Shown here: in pieces, positions 39,486-48,338 of the stretch
How positions within the stretch are numbered: the stretch's first letter is position 1
Layout of the letters: every line of letters starts with the position of its first letter
DNA from: an uncultured Hungatella sp.
GTDB taxonomy: Bacteria; Bacillota; Clostridia; Lachnospirales; Lachnospiraceae
NCBI GenBank assembly: GCA_949879795.1
Contig: CATLBR010000009.1
Coordinates: forward strand, 45,823-109,822
Length of the DNA: 64,000 nucleotides
Direction of reading: 5' to 3'
Notes under the pieces: generated by a model
What the model was told of the DNA's origin: nothing
Seen by the model: only the letters and a program-made list of their open reading frames with translations
Databases searched by the model: none
Program-made: the position numbers and the translations under genes

Positions 39486-39839
39486 TCAGAGCAGTTGGTT
39501 TTCGTCCAAAAGTTTTCCGTCTCTCCATATCCGCTCCAGATCATAGAACAGACGGTCCTCCCGTGAAAACGCGTGCACAATGATATCGCCGTAATCCATA
39601 AGAACCCATCCACCGGCACCGTAGCCTTCGATCTGACGGCACTCGTACCCCGCTTTTCCCAGGACTTCTTCTACATTATCCACCATGGCCTGTACCTGAT
39701 TAGGATTTGAGCCGTCGGCAATGATAAAATAGTCGGCGATCACGGTTACTTCTCGAATATCTATGACTTTGATATCTTGAGCCTTTTTATCTTCCAGGGC
39801 TTTTTTAGCCATTTTTACCATTTCTAAAGATTTTGACAT
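39486..39839 (-). CDS. rsfS: Ribosomal silencing factor RsfS
   Basis: DIKVIDIREVTVIADYFIIADGSNPNQVQAMVDNVEE, GGWVLMDYGDIIVHAF. Confidence 0.96.
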   Translation of the reverse strand: MSKSLEMVKMAKKALEDKKAQDIKVIDIREVTVIADYFIIADGSNPNQVQAMVDNVEEVLGKAGYECRQIEGYGAGGWVLMDYGDIIVHAFSREDRLFYDLERIWRDGKLLDENQLL

Positions 39840-39858
39840 ATAACCTCCTCATCTATAG

Positions 39859-40458
39859 TTAATTGCCTTTTTTCAGTGTGCCTGCTGCTCTCTCACTTTC
39901 ATAGTACGCAAATGCTTCTGCTGTCATCGGGTCCAGACGGCTGCCTTTTTGCTCGAGATATTCAAGGGTTCCTTTCATGATCCGATAAAGTGTCTCATCT
40001 AGATCTTCAAACGCAAGTTTTCTCATGGAGGCAAGGTTGCCAGCTTTATCTCTTCGCGCTTCAATGTAATCAGCCACATACAGAATCTTATCCAGAGTTT
40101 TCATGGACGGTTTTCCTGTGGTGTGGCAGGCAATAGCCGAAAGGATCTCTTTATCCTCGATACCGTAACGCTTTTTGGCAAGCCAGGCTCCATACTTGGC
40201 ATGGAGCACCGCAGGCGCTTTAAGCTCTCCTTCGGAAACCGGTATTTTATGCTTTCTGCAGAATTTCAAGATCTCCGCATCACTGTAGCATTTGGCACAG
40301 TCATGCATCAGACCGGCCAGTTCTGCCTTGTCAAGCGGATATTCATATCGCATTGCAAGGCATACACAGGTAAATGATACACTTAAAGAATGCTCATAAC
40401 GGGCATCACTTAATTTCGATTTCATTTTTTTTCTCAGCTTCAAAATCTGAGAGTTCAT
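39859..40458 (-). CDS. yqeK: YqeK HD-domain hydrolase (predicted Ap4A hydrolase)
   Basis: RYEHSLSVS...AGLMHDCAKCYS, KILYVADYIEARRD; overlaps nadD 3' end. Confidence 0.92.
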   Translation of the reverse strand: MNSQILKLRKKMKSKLSDARYEHSLSVSFTCVCLAMRYEYPLDKAELAGLMHDCAKCYSDAEILKFCRKHKIPVSEGELKAPAVLHAKYGAWLAKKRYGIEDKEILSAIACHTTGKPSMKTLDKILYVADYIEARRDKAGNLASMRKLAFEDLDETLYRIMKGTLEYLEQKGSRLDPMTAEAFAYYESERAAGTLKKGN

Positions 40459-41095
40459 AGTTCCGCCTCCCGTCAAATGTTGATTCTGCTGCCCTGTAGA
40501 GATTGTGGACAGCAATGTACTCTCTTACCGGCTGAGGAACACAGCCTTCAATGGATATTCCCTGTTCTACCGCCTGTCTGATCCCTGCAGATGAAATATC
40601 CATCTCTCTGCAGTGGAGCAGATAGATGCAGGCATGGTAGGAGTTTTCTAAGTACGTGATCTGATCCTCCAGAGGACGGTGATCGCTTTTATACTCCCGG
40701 TTGGCCACCAGAAAAGGTACACTGGTCATCACCTGTTCCGGATGATACCAGTGTTCGATCTCATACAGGGAATCTGCACCGATAATATAATAAAACTGAT
40801 GCTGAGGAAAAGCATCTTTCAACAGTGTCATGGTCTGGGCCGTGTACGTATTTCCGCTTCTGAGAAGTTCGAAATCGGAAAATCTGAAAGCTGGTTTATC
40901 CTGTATGGCCAGCTTTACCATGGCGCAGCGATGAAATCCGTCGCTTACATGTTGATTCCTTTTGTGAGGCGGTTGTCCGGAAGGCATGAACCAAACCGAT
41001 TCCAGTCCGTATTCCATGTGTGCCTGTGTTCCCAGAAGAAGATGTCCGTTGTGAATAGGATCAAAAGTTCCCCCCATTATTCCGATTTTAGACAT
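40406..41095 (-). CDS. nadD: Nicotinate-nucleotide adenylyltransferase
   Basis: KIGIMGGTFDPIHNGHLLLGTQAH, MPSGQPPHK, FYYIIGADSLYEIEHWYHPEQV. Confidence 0.97.
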   Translation of the reverse strand: MSKIGIMGGTFDPIHNGHLLLGTQAHMEYGLESVWFMPSGQPPHKRNQHVSDGFHRCAMVKLAIQDKPAFRFSDFELLRSGNTYTAQTMTLLKDAFPQHQFYYIIGADSLYEIEHWYHPEQVMTSVPFLVANREYKSDHRPLEDQITYLENSYHACIYLLHCREMDISSAGIRQAVEQGISIEGCVPQPVREYIAVHNLYRAAESTFDGRRNYELSDFEAEKKNEIEIK

Positions 41096-41112
41096 GGCAG
41101 AAATATCTCCTT

Positions 41113-41406
41113 TTAAGGAAGTACAATCTTTCGCTTTTTTTCGTCTTTAGCCTGTTTATAGAGAACAATTTTTTTACCGATCACCTGTACCACATCCGAA
41201 TGGGTGCGTTCTGCCAGAATCTGGGCCAGTTCACGACTGTCATCCACACAATTCTTCAGTACACTGATTTTGATCAGTTCTCTGGCCTCCAGAGCTTCAG
41301 CCACAGCTGAAGTCAGTTCCGGAGTAAGGCTGGACTTGCCGATCTGAATAATGGGTTCCAGATTCATAGCCAGGCTTTTCAGACAGGCTCTCTGTTTTGT
41401 AGTCAT
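41113..41406 (-). CDS. yhbY: YhbY/CRM-domain RNA-binding protein
   Basis: LKSLAMNLEPIIQIGKSSLTPELTSAVAEALEARELIKISVLKN, QVIGKKIVLYK. Confidence 0.95.
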   Translation of the reverse strand: MTTKQRACLKSLAMNLEPIIQIGKSSLTPELTSAVAEALEARELIKISVLKNCVDDSRELAQILAERTHSDVVQVIGKKIVLYKQAKDEKKRKIVLP

Positions 41407-41474
41407 AGTAAACTCCTTTCAGGCGCGCGGCGGCGCCCTGTACTGCTGCCCTTCCTAGATGAGGGCAAAAAATA

Positions 41475-42767
41475 CTATTTATAATATTCAAAGGCCAGAC
41501 CATACATGCGCACTGTGTCGCCTTCCTGTATACCCGATTTTTCCAGTTCCTCCAAGATCCCTGAATCCCGGAGAAAATTCTGAAAAAATACAAAACCTTT
41601 TTCGGATTCCAGGTTGGTATAACCCAGCATTTTTTCAATTCTTGGTCCCTCTACCACATAGTCCCCATCGTCGTTGCGTTCAACTGTGTAGGGAAGGTTC
41701 ATCCCTGCACGGAGCTGTGTCGTATCAAACTCTTTTTCGAACACAACAGGTTTGCTGTCCAGAGACTTTAAAATATCATAGACGCCGTAGAGAAGCTCTT
41801 TTACCCCTTTTCCGCTTACTGCAGAGATTGGGTACACAGAAATACCCTCACTTTCAAATGCCTGGCGAATTCTCTCCACCGGATTTTCAGTCCCCCCATC
41901 CTCATAGAGGGCATCAATTTTGTTGGCAGCGATTACCTGTGGGCGATGTTTGAGTTCTGGGTTGTAGGCAGATAACTCTTCGTTGATAGTTCGGATATCT
42001 TCTACAGGATCCCGTCCTTCCGTGGAGGCGGCATCTACCACATGAACCAGTACTTTGGTGCGCTCGATGTGGCGAAGAAAATCATGGCCCAGCCCTACTC
42101 CCTGGGAAGCCCCTTCGATGAGTCCGGGGATATCCGCCATGACAAACCCCGCTCCGCTGTCTAGATCCACCACGCCCAGATGGGGATCCAGGGTGGTAAA
42201 ATGATAGTTGGCGATCTTTGGCCTGGCGTTGCTGACCCGTGACAGGAGGGTGGATTTGCCCACGTTGGGAAAGCCCACGAGACCTACGTCGGCTATGACC
42301 TTGAGTTCCAGAGTAACCCACAGTTCCTGACTCTCCTGTCCAGGTTGGGCATACTTGGGAGCCTGCATGGTAGATGTGGCAAAATGCATGTTGCCCAGCC
42401 CCCCTTTACCCCCCTTCAGGACTACCTCTCTGCAGCATTCCCCGGACATATCGGCGATCACTTTCCCACTTTCAAAATCTTTGATGACTGTTCCCTCAGG
42501 AACCTTGATTACCAGATCTTTTCCGTTGGCGCCGTGACATCGCTTTTTGCCTCCTGGCTGTCCGGGGGTAGCCACATATTTTCGAGTCTGTCTGAAATCG
42601 ACCAGAGTGTTTAGGCCTTTATCGATCTCAAAGATGATGTCTCCGCCTTTTCCGCCGTCGCCGCCGTCGGGACCACCGCTTGGAACGTACAGTTCCCTCC
42701 TGAAACTGACGTGTCCGTCACCGCCCTTGCCGGATTTTATAAATATTTTTGCGCGATCTGCAAACAT
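41475..42767 (-). CDS. obgE: GTPase Obg/CgtA
   Basis: MFADRAKIFIKSGKGGDGHVSFRRE; GLVGFPNVGKSTLLS; C-terminal OCT domain. Confidence 0.97.
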   Translation of the reverse strand: MFADRAKIFIKSGKGGDGHVSFRRELYVPSGGPDGGDGGKGGDIIFEIDKGLNTLVDFRQTRKYVATPGQPGGKKRCHGANGKDLVIKVPEGTVIKDFESGKVIADMSGECCREVVLKGGKGGLGNMHFATSTMQAPKYAQPGQESQELWVTLELKVIADVGLVGFPNVGKSTLLSRVSNARPKIANYHFTTLDPHLGVVDLDSGAGFVMADIPGLIEGASQGVGLGHDFLRHIERTKVLVHVVDAASTEGRDPVEDIRTINEELSAYNPELKHRPQVIAANKIDALYEDGGTENPVERIRQAFESEGISVYPISAVSGKGVKELLYGVYDILKSLDSKPVVFEKEFDTTQLRAGMNLPYTVERNDDGDYVVEGPRIEKMLGYTNLESEKGFVFFQNFLRDSGILEELEKSGIQEGDTVRMYGLAFEYYK

Positions 42768-42811
42768 CGTTCACCGTTACCTTTCTGGATTATCATCAAC
42801 TGATACGGAAA

Positions 42812-42842
42812 ATGGCTTCATACATCGTAAGTATGAAGCCAT
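42812..42842 (-). terminator. Hairpin between rpmA and obgE
   Basis: 12-bp perfect arms ATGGCTTCATAC/GTATGAAGCCAT; minus strand followed by TTTTCC. Confidence 0.5.
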
Positions 42843-42847
42843 CCAAA

Positions 42848-43141
42848 TTACTCGTTGATTGTTCTTGGATATACAGAAACCTGCTTTTTGTCTCTGCCCT
42901 TTCTCTCGAATCTCACAATGCCATCAACTCTGGCATACAATGTATCGTCGCCGCCGCGTCCTACATTGACACCTGGATGGATCTTGGTACCACGCTGTCT
43001 GTAGAGAATATTGCCGGCCAGCACGAACTGCCCGTCAGCCCTCTTGGCTCCAAGTCTCTTGGACTCGGAATCTCTGCCGTTCTTGGTGGAACCAACGCCC
43101 TTTTTGTGAGCGAACAACTGAAGGTTCATCTTAAACATCAC
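42848..43141 (-). CDS. rpmA: 50S ribosomal protein L27 with N-terminal Prp cleavage motif
   Basis: [48 protein letters not shown]. Confidence 0.97.
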   Translation of the reverse strand: MMFKMNLQLFAHKKGVGSTKNGRDSESKRLGAKRADGQFVLAGNILYRQRGTKIHPGVNVGRGGDDTLYARVDGIVRFERKGRDKKQVSVYPRTINE

Positions 43142-43483
43142 TTACACCTCCTTCAAACAGATTCTTATATATGGCTCTCCATACTCTTCTTCAATATCCA
43201 TAAGACCGAACACCAAAGAATTCATAAGAAGTCTTGATTCTGAACTGATTGATGATGTGAAACGAAAGGAAAATCCTCCTGCCTCCTCATCCTCGTCGGC
43301 TTCAAAGCAGTCTTCTGTGAAGTGCTCCACAGAATTAGCCATATTGAGAGTCAAAGCGGAAACTGCTGCACAGACAAGTTCCTGCCCCTCTGCTATAGGA
43401 GCAGACGCCGTACCAGCATGTCCAAGCATCTCAATACCGACATATTGATGTTCTGAATCTGTCAATACAGTTACATTAATCAT
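43142..43483 (-). CDS. prp: Ribosomal-processing cysteine protease Prp
   Basis: GHAGTASAPIAEGQELVCAAVSALTLNMANSVE; between rplU and rpmA. Confidence 0.93.
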   Translation of the reverse strand: MINVTVLTDSEHQYVGIEMLGHAGTASAPIAEGQELVCAAVSALTLNMANSVEHFTEDCFEADEDEEAGGFSFRFTSSISSESRLLMNSLVFGLMDIEEEYGEPYIRICLKEV

Positions 43484-43485
43484 GA

Positions 43486-43794
43486 TTATGCATTGATCTT
43501 GTCGATCTTGACCTGAGTAAAGAGCTGTCTGTGACCGTTTTTCTTGTGATAGCCGGTCTTTCTCTTATACTTGTATACGATCACTTTTTTGCCCTTGCCC
43601 TCTTTGACGACAGTGGCTGTCACCGTTGCCCCTTCTACAGTAGGGCAGCCTACGGCCAGCTCACCGTTGCTCACTGCAAGGACCTGGTCAAAGGTAACTG
43701 TCTCTCCAGCTTCAACACCAAGTTTCTCAACATTAATGATATCGCCTTCTGCGACTTTGTACTGCTTTCCGCCTGTTGCAATAATCGCGTACAT
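43486..43794 (-). CDS. rplU: 50S ribosomal protein L21
   Basis: [39 protein letters not shown]. Confidence 0.97.
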   Translation of the reverse strand: MYAIIATGGKQYKVAEGDIINVEKLGVEAGETVTFDQVLAVSNGELAVGCPTVEGATVTATVVKEGKGKKVIVYKYKRKTGYHKKNGHRQLFTQVKIDKINA

Positions 43795-43797
43795 CGT

Positions 43798-43905
43798 GGC
43801 ACCTCCTATTATCATTACTCGCCAACTGCGGTGTCCGTCAGGACTTATCGACCTCGTTGTGCGGCATACTCAAACATATTACCATCTTACGGCCTGGTTG
43901 TCAAC
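43798..43905 (-). ncRNA. Ribosomal protein L21 leader RNA
   Basis: minus strand upstream of rplU: TATGCCGCACAACGAGGTCGATAAGTCCTGACGGACACCGCAGTTGGCGAGTAATGATAATAGGAGGTG, resembling the Firmicutes L21 leader from memory. Confidence 0.65.
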
Positions 43906-43941
43906 CTGAAATTGGAATTTTATCGGTTTAAATTTGCGGAT

Positions 43942-44985
43942 TTAGTCTCCCAGGACGTTGACAATCTTGCATGGAGTTCTGTAGTACATATTAGATGTGG
44001 TGATTCCGGTTCTCTCGTTGGAGGCATGAACCACCCTTCCATCACCGATATAGATAGCTACATGGTTTACGTGGCCTCCGCTGCTGTAGAAAACCAGATC
44101 CCCCGGCCTGGCCTCATCTGCCGAGACAGGCTTGCCTTGGGATGACTGGGACGCGGCTGTGCGGGGGAGATATACCCCGGCGTAATTACCTAAAATGTAC
44201 CTGGAAAAACCGGAACAGTCCACCCCTGTATGAGGGTCGTTGCCTCCGTATACATAGGCGTTTCCTACAAATTGAAGGGCGCTTGTGACCAGGGTTTTCC
44301 GAAGGTTTTCTTTTCTGGCAGCCTCCGCGGCCTCTGCGGCTTTGATCTCCTCGATGGTGTTTAAGTATCCGTCATACTGGCCGGATACCTCCAAAAGGCT
44401 GTTTTGCAGATAACTCAGCTCTGTCTGAATCGCCTGGAAACTCATGATGCGTTCGGTGTGGCTGAAGGACGGAACCATTCCCACAGTGTCCCCGGTTTCT
44501 GCGGTCTGCATATGGCTTTCCTCATCGGAATCGGAAGACGGCTCGTCCTCCGAGGCAAGCTGTTCAAGCCCCAGTTCCTCTCGAATCTGATTCTCTCTCT
44601 CCACCAGCTCTTCCAGTTCACGTATGGTGTCTTTGGTCCGTTCTTCCAGTTTTTTCAGCTCCTGTTCCTGCTGTTCACGGGCTTGTCTCAAACGTTCGTT
44701 CTCCTGGTCGGACAGCTGCTTTTGAGCGGCAAGCTCCAGCCATTCCACTTCCAGCTGTTCTTTCTCCACCTCCAGGTGCTCTTTCTCCAACTGGACTTCT
44801 TTCAGCTGATGGCGGGAACCTGCAAAGAAGAGACATGTCCCTGAAAGAACCAAAATGCCTAAAAAGAACAATCCAAAAGTCCAGACAGGTGTCTTGAAAT
44901 GTATCGGCTTTTTTTGAGAGTGGGGAAGAAGCATGACTGTGTAATTCAGGGAAATGCGTTCTTTTTTAAACTTTTTCCATTTCAT
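43942..44985 (-). CDS. Membrane-anchored coiled-coil NlpC/P60 peptidase
   Basis: N-terminal TM, long coiled coil, NAYVYGGNDPHTGVDCSGFSRYILGNYAGVYLPRTAASQSSQGK...RPGDLVFYSSGGHVNHVAIYIG. Confidence 0.9.
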   Translation of the reverse strand: MKWKKFKKERISLNYTVMLLPHSQKKPIHFKTPVWTFGLFFLGILVLSGTCLFFAGSRHQLKEVQLEKEHLEVEKEQLEVEWLELAAQKQLSDQENERLRQAREQQEQELKKLEERTKDTIRELEELVERENQIREELGLEQLASEDEPSSDSDEESHMQTAETGDTVGMVPSFSHTERIMSFQAIQTELSYLQNSLLEVSGQYDGYLNTIEEIKAAEAAEAARKENLRKTLVTSALQFVGNAYVYGGNDPHTGVDCSGFSRYILGNYAGVYLPRTAASQSSQGKPVSADEARPGDLVFYSSGGHVNHVAIYIGDGRVVHASNERTGITTSNMYYRTPCKIVNVLGD

Positions 44986-45407
44986 TAATGAGTTTTTGCT
45001 CCTTTTTCAGGCTCTTTTTGCGGGGATATCTGAGGGGAGGCCTTCTCTTCCACCATTTCCATAGTACAGTTCCCCTTGAAAGAGGCGCCTTCATCGATGA
45101 CCAGAGTCTTTGTGATCATATCGCCCAGAACACGTCCCGTGCTGGTCAGTTCGATCTTCTCTTTTGCGGTGAGATTCCCGTGGACCGTTCCTGCAACCAG
45201 GATCTCCACGGCCAGAATATCACCGGTTACCATTCCGCTTTCCCCTACAATAACAGAACTTTCTGAGAGAATCTTTCCCTCAAGAATACCGTCTACCCTG
45301 GTAGAATCCTGGGTAGAAATCACTCCTTCAATCTTCGCGTTATTTCCTATAATTGTGTTTATCATACTGGTATTAATTGTGTCGCTTCTTTTTTTAGAGC
45401 TAAACAT
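44985..45407 (-). CDS. Bactofilin family protein
   Basis: MINTIIGNNAKIEGVISTQDSTRVDGILEGKILSESSVIVGESGMVTGDILAVEILVAGTVHGNLTAKEKIELTSTGRVLGDM. Confidence 0.93.
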   Translation of the reverse strand: MFSSKKRSDTINTSMINTIIGNNAKIEGVISTQDSTRVDGILEGKILSESSVIVGESGMVTGDILAVEILVAGTVHGNLTAKEKIELTSTGRVLGDMITKTLVIDEGASFKGNCTMEMVEEKASPQISPQKEPEKGAKTH

Positions 45408-45520
45408 AATTCCTCTCCCTATGTATTATTGACGAAACAGAATCAACATGTTCCATTTTTTGTATTTTAATACTTTCAGAATAAAAAAGCAACAGAATTA
45501 ACAATTTTGTAATAAATCTA

Positions 45521-46969
45521 TTACCACCCCTTCCTCCATGTGGAGGGTGAAAACAGAATCAGCATAGGGAAGATCTCCAGGCGTCCTGCCAGCATATCAA
45601 ACATCAGCACATATTTGGACAGTCCCGACAGCTGGGAAAAATTGCAGGAAGGTCCCACTCCCGCCAGTCCGGGACCGATGTTGTTGAATGTGGCAGCCAC
45701 GGCGGTGAATGTGGTGGTAAAGTCAAAATTGTCCAGGCTGACGATCAGGACAGAGGCGGCAAATATGAAAAAATACGCGATAAAGTAGTTGTTTACTGAA
45801 CGCATGACCCCGGAATCCAGAGCCTTCTGCTCCAACTTCAGCACCTTCACGCTCCGCGGGTGAATCAGGGCGGATAATTCGCTTTTTACTGATTTCATCC
45901 ATATCATGATCCGGGAGACTTTCATGCCGCCGCCGGTACTTCCGGCACAGGCTCCCACAAACATCAGACCGACCAGAAGAGTTTTAGAAACTTGAGGCCA
46001 TGTGTCGAAATCTACGGTAGAAAATCCTGTAGTGGTGATGATGGAACCTACCTGAAAAGCCGCATGGTGAAAAGATTCAAACAGACTTCCGAAAGCACCG
46101 CGAATATTGAAAGTGATGAGAGCCACGGAGACGGCGATGATTCCCAGATAAGTCCGGGCCTCTTCACAGGAGAATGCGTCTCTGAAATGTTTTGTGCTCA
46201 GCAGATAGTACACGTTAAAGTTGACACCGAACAGAATCATAAACACAGTGACCACACCCTGAAGGTAATAGCTGTCATAAAAAGCGATACTGTTGTTCTT
46301 AATCCCAAAGCCGCCGGTTCCCGCCGTGCCGAAGCTGGTAGCCAGAGAGTCGAAAAGCGGCATGCCTCCCACCAGGAGGAGTATCACCTGGAGAAGCGTC
46401 ATGGACAGATAGATGACATACAGTATCTTTGCGGTGTCCTTCACCTTGGGAGCCAATTTTCCCACAGACGGGCCGGGGCTTTCCGCTCTCATGATATGCA
46501 TGGCATATCCGCCGCCGGCGAGAGGAAGGATTGCCAGGATGAACACCAGCACACCCATGCCGCCCACCCAGTGGGTGAAACTTCTCCACATAAGCATAGA
46601 AGGTGAAAGTCCTTCCACATTATTTAAAATACTGGCTCCGGTGGTGGTAAATCCAGAGATGGTCTCAAAGAGGGCGTCGGTCATGGACGGTATCTCCCCG
46701 CTGATACGAAAAGGCAGAGCGCCGAAAAAACTGAGAACCACCCAGATGAGGGCCACGGCTACGAAGCCCTCTTTTGCATAAAATACAGTGTTTTCCGGCC
46801 TTCGGTGGGTGGTAAACCACCCGATGACGACACAGCATGCCATAACTATGAGAAATGCTGGCAGCTGTCCGTCTCCATAGATGAGAGATACGCCACAGGG
46901 GAGCAGCATCAAAAGCGCCTCTATGTTCAGTACCCAACCTAAAAAATATAATATTATCTTGATGTTCAT
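45521..46969 (-). CDS. trkH: TrkH family potassium uptake protein
   Basis: FETISGFTTTGASIL, SFGTAGTGGFGIKNNS, TTGFSTVDFDTWP, GACAGSTGGGMKVSRI. Confidence 0.95.
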   Translation of the reverse strand: MNIKIILYFLGWVLNIEALLMLLPCGVSLIYGDGQLPAFLIVMACCVVIGWFTTHRRPENTVFYAKEGFVAVALIWVVLSFFGALPFRISGEIPSMTDALFETISGFTTTGASILNNVEGLSPSMLMWRSFTHWVGGMGVLVFILAILPLAGGGYAMHIMRAESPGPSVGKLAPKVKDTAKILYVIYLSMTLLQVILLLVGGMPLFDSLATSFGTAGTGGFGIKNNSIAFYDSYYLQGVVTVFMILFGVNFNVYYLLSTKHFRDAFSCEEARTYLGIIAVSVALITFNIRGAFGSLFESFHHAAFQVGSIITTTGFSTVDFDTWPQVSKTLLVGLMFVGACAGSTGGGMKVSRIMIWMKSVKSELSALIHPRSVKVLKLEQKALDSGVMRSVNNYFIAYFFIFAASVLIVSLDNFDFTTTFTAVAATFNNIGPGLAGVGPSCNFSQLSGLSKYVLMFDMLAGRLEIFPMLILFSPSTWRKGW

Positions 46970-46982
46970 GGTCTTCTCTTTT

Positions 46983-48338
46983 CTACCTCAAAATATCTTT
47001 CAGATCTTTTAAGCCTGTGGTAGTGGTCACGATGATCACCGTGTCCCCCTTTTCCATGGTATCTTTTCCACGGGGGGTGATAATCTTTCCGTTTCGATTG
47101 ATACAGGCTACCAGCAGATTGGGTTTTAAGGACAACTTTTCAAGAGGAACTCCTCTCATAGGCGCATCCGCCCCCACACGGAACTCCAGCGCTTCCGCCT
47201 TGTCGGCTACAATCTTGTACAGAGTCTCCACGTTACTGCCCACGGAATTTTGCATGGCGCGGACATACTGGAGGATGATATCGGCCGTAATCAGTTTTGG
47301 ATAGATGATGCTTCCAAGATTCATATCGTTGATTACACTCTCAAAAGCGGTACGGTTGACTTTTGTGATCAGCTTAGCCTTCGATTTGCTTCTGGCGTAG
47401 AGGGAAAGCATAATATTTTCCTCGTCGAAACCAGTGAGCGCGGCGAATGCCTCCGTCTCGTGGAGTCCTTCCTCCAAAAGGAGCTGCTGGTCGGAACCGT
47501 CCCCGTTGATGACGATAACGCCGGGAAGTTTCTCACTCAATATCCTGCATTGTTCCATGTCTCGCTCTATAATTTTTAATTTGATGGGAGAATCATGAAG
47601 CATCTGGGCAAGATAATATGTAATTCTCCCCCCGCCTATTAAAATCGCGTTTTTAACGCTGTTGTTTTCGACTCCTGCCCCTTTAAAAAAACGCATAGAC
47701 TCTGCAGGAGGGGCTACAAAGGACACTTTATCCCCGGTTTTTAGTTGAAAATTACCATTTGGAATCACCACGTCTGTCCCCCGCTCCACGGCGCAGATCA
47801 GGACGCTGCACCTTAATTTTGAGGGCACCTCCCACACTTTCAGTTCATGGAGAACCGAATTGTCGGGAATCTGAAACTTCATGATTTCCACCCTCCCCTT
47901 GGCGAAGGTATCGATCTTGATAGCCGAGGGGAATTTCAGAAGTCTGGAGATTTCCCTGGCCGCCGCGAGTTCGGGGTTGATCGCCATGGAGAGGTTCATC
48001 TCCTCCCGGATAAAGTTGATTTCCGCCGCATACTCGGGATTTCTGATTCTGGCGATAGTATGGCAGTTGCCGGCCTTCTTGGCTATGAGACAGCACAGCA
48101 TATTGAGCTCGTCGGAGTTTGTAGTGGCAATAAGGAGATCCGCCTCATGGATTCCTGCTTCCTGCTGGACAGCATAGACGGCGCCGTTCCCCGCCACCCC
48201 CAGCACATCGATGCTGTTGACCACATTTTCCAGCGCCGATGAGTCCTGATCGATGAGAGTGATATCGTGGCCTTCATTATTCAGCTGCTCGGCCAGAGTC
48301 ACACCTACTTTGCCACAGCCTACAATGATAATCTTCAT
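46983..48338 (-). CDS. trkA: Trk system potassium transporter TrkA
   Basis: two RCK_N/C repeats: MKIIIVGCGKVGVTLAEQLNNEGHDITLIDQD and NAILIGGGRITYYLAQML. Confidence 0.95.
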   Translation of the reverse strand: MKIIIVGCGKVGVTLAEQLNNEGHDITLIDQDSSALENVVNSIDVLGVAGNGAVYAVQQEAGIHEADLLIATTNSDELNMLCCLIAKKAGNCHTIARIRNPEYAAEINFIREEMNLSMAINPELAAAREISRLLKFPSAIKIDTFAKGRVEIMKFQIPDNSVLHELKVWEVPSKLRCSVLICAVERGTDVVIPNGNFQLKTGDKVSFVAPPAESMRFFKGAGVENNSVKNAILIGGGRITYYLAQMLHDSPIKLKIIERDMEQCRILSEKLPGVIVINGDGSDQQLLLEEGLHETEAFAALTGFDEENIMLSLYARSKSKAKLITKVNRTAFESVINDMNLGSIIYPKLITADIILQYVRAMQNSVGSNVETLYKIVADKAEALEFRVGADAPMRGVPLEKLSLKPNLLVACINRNGKIITPRGKDTMEKGDTVIIVTTTTGLKDLKDILR

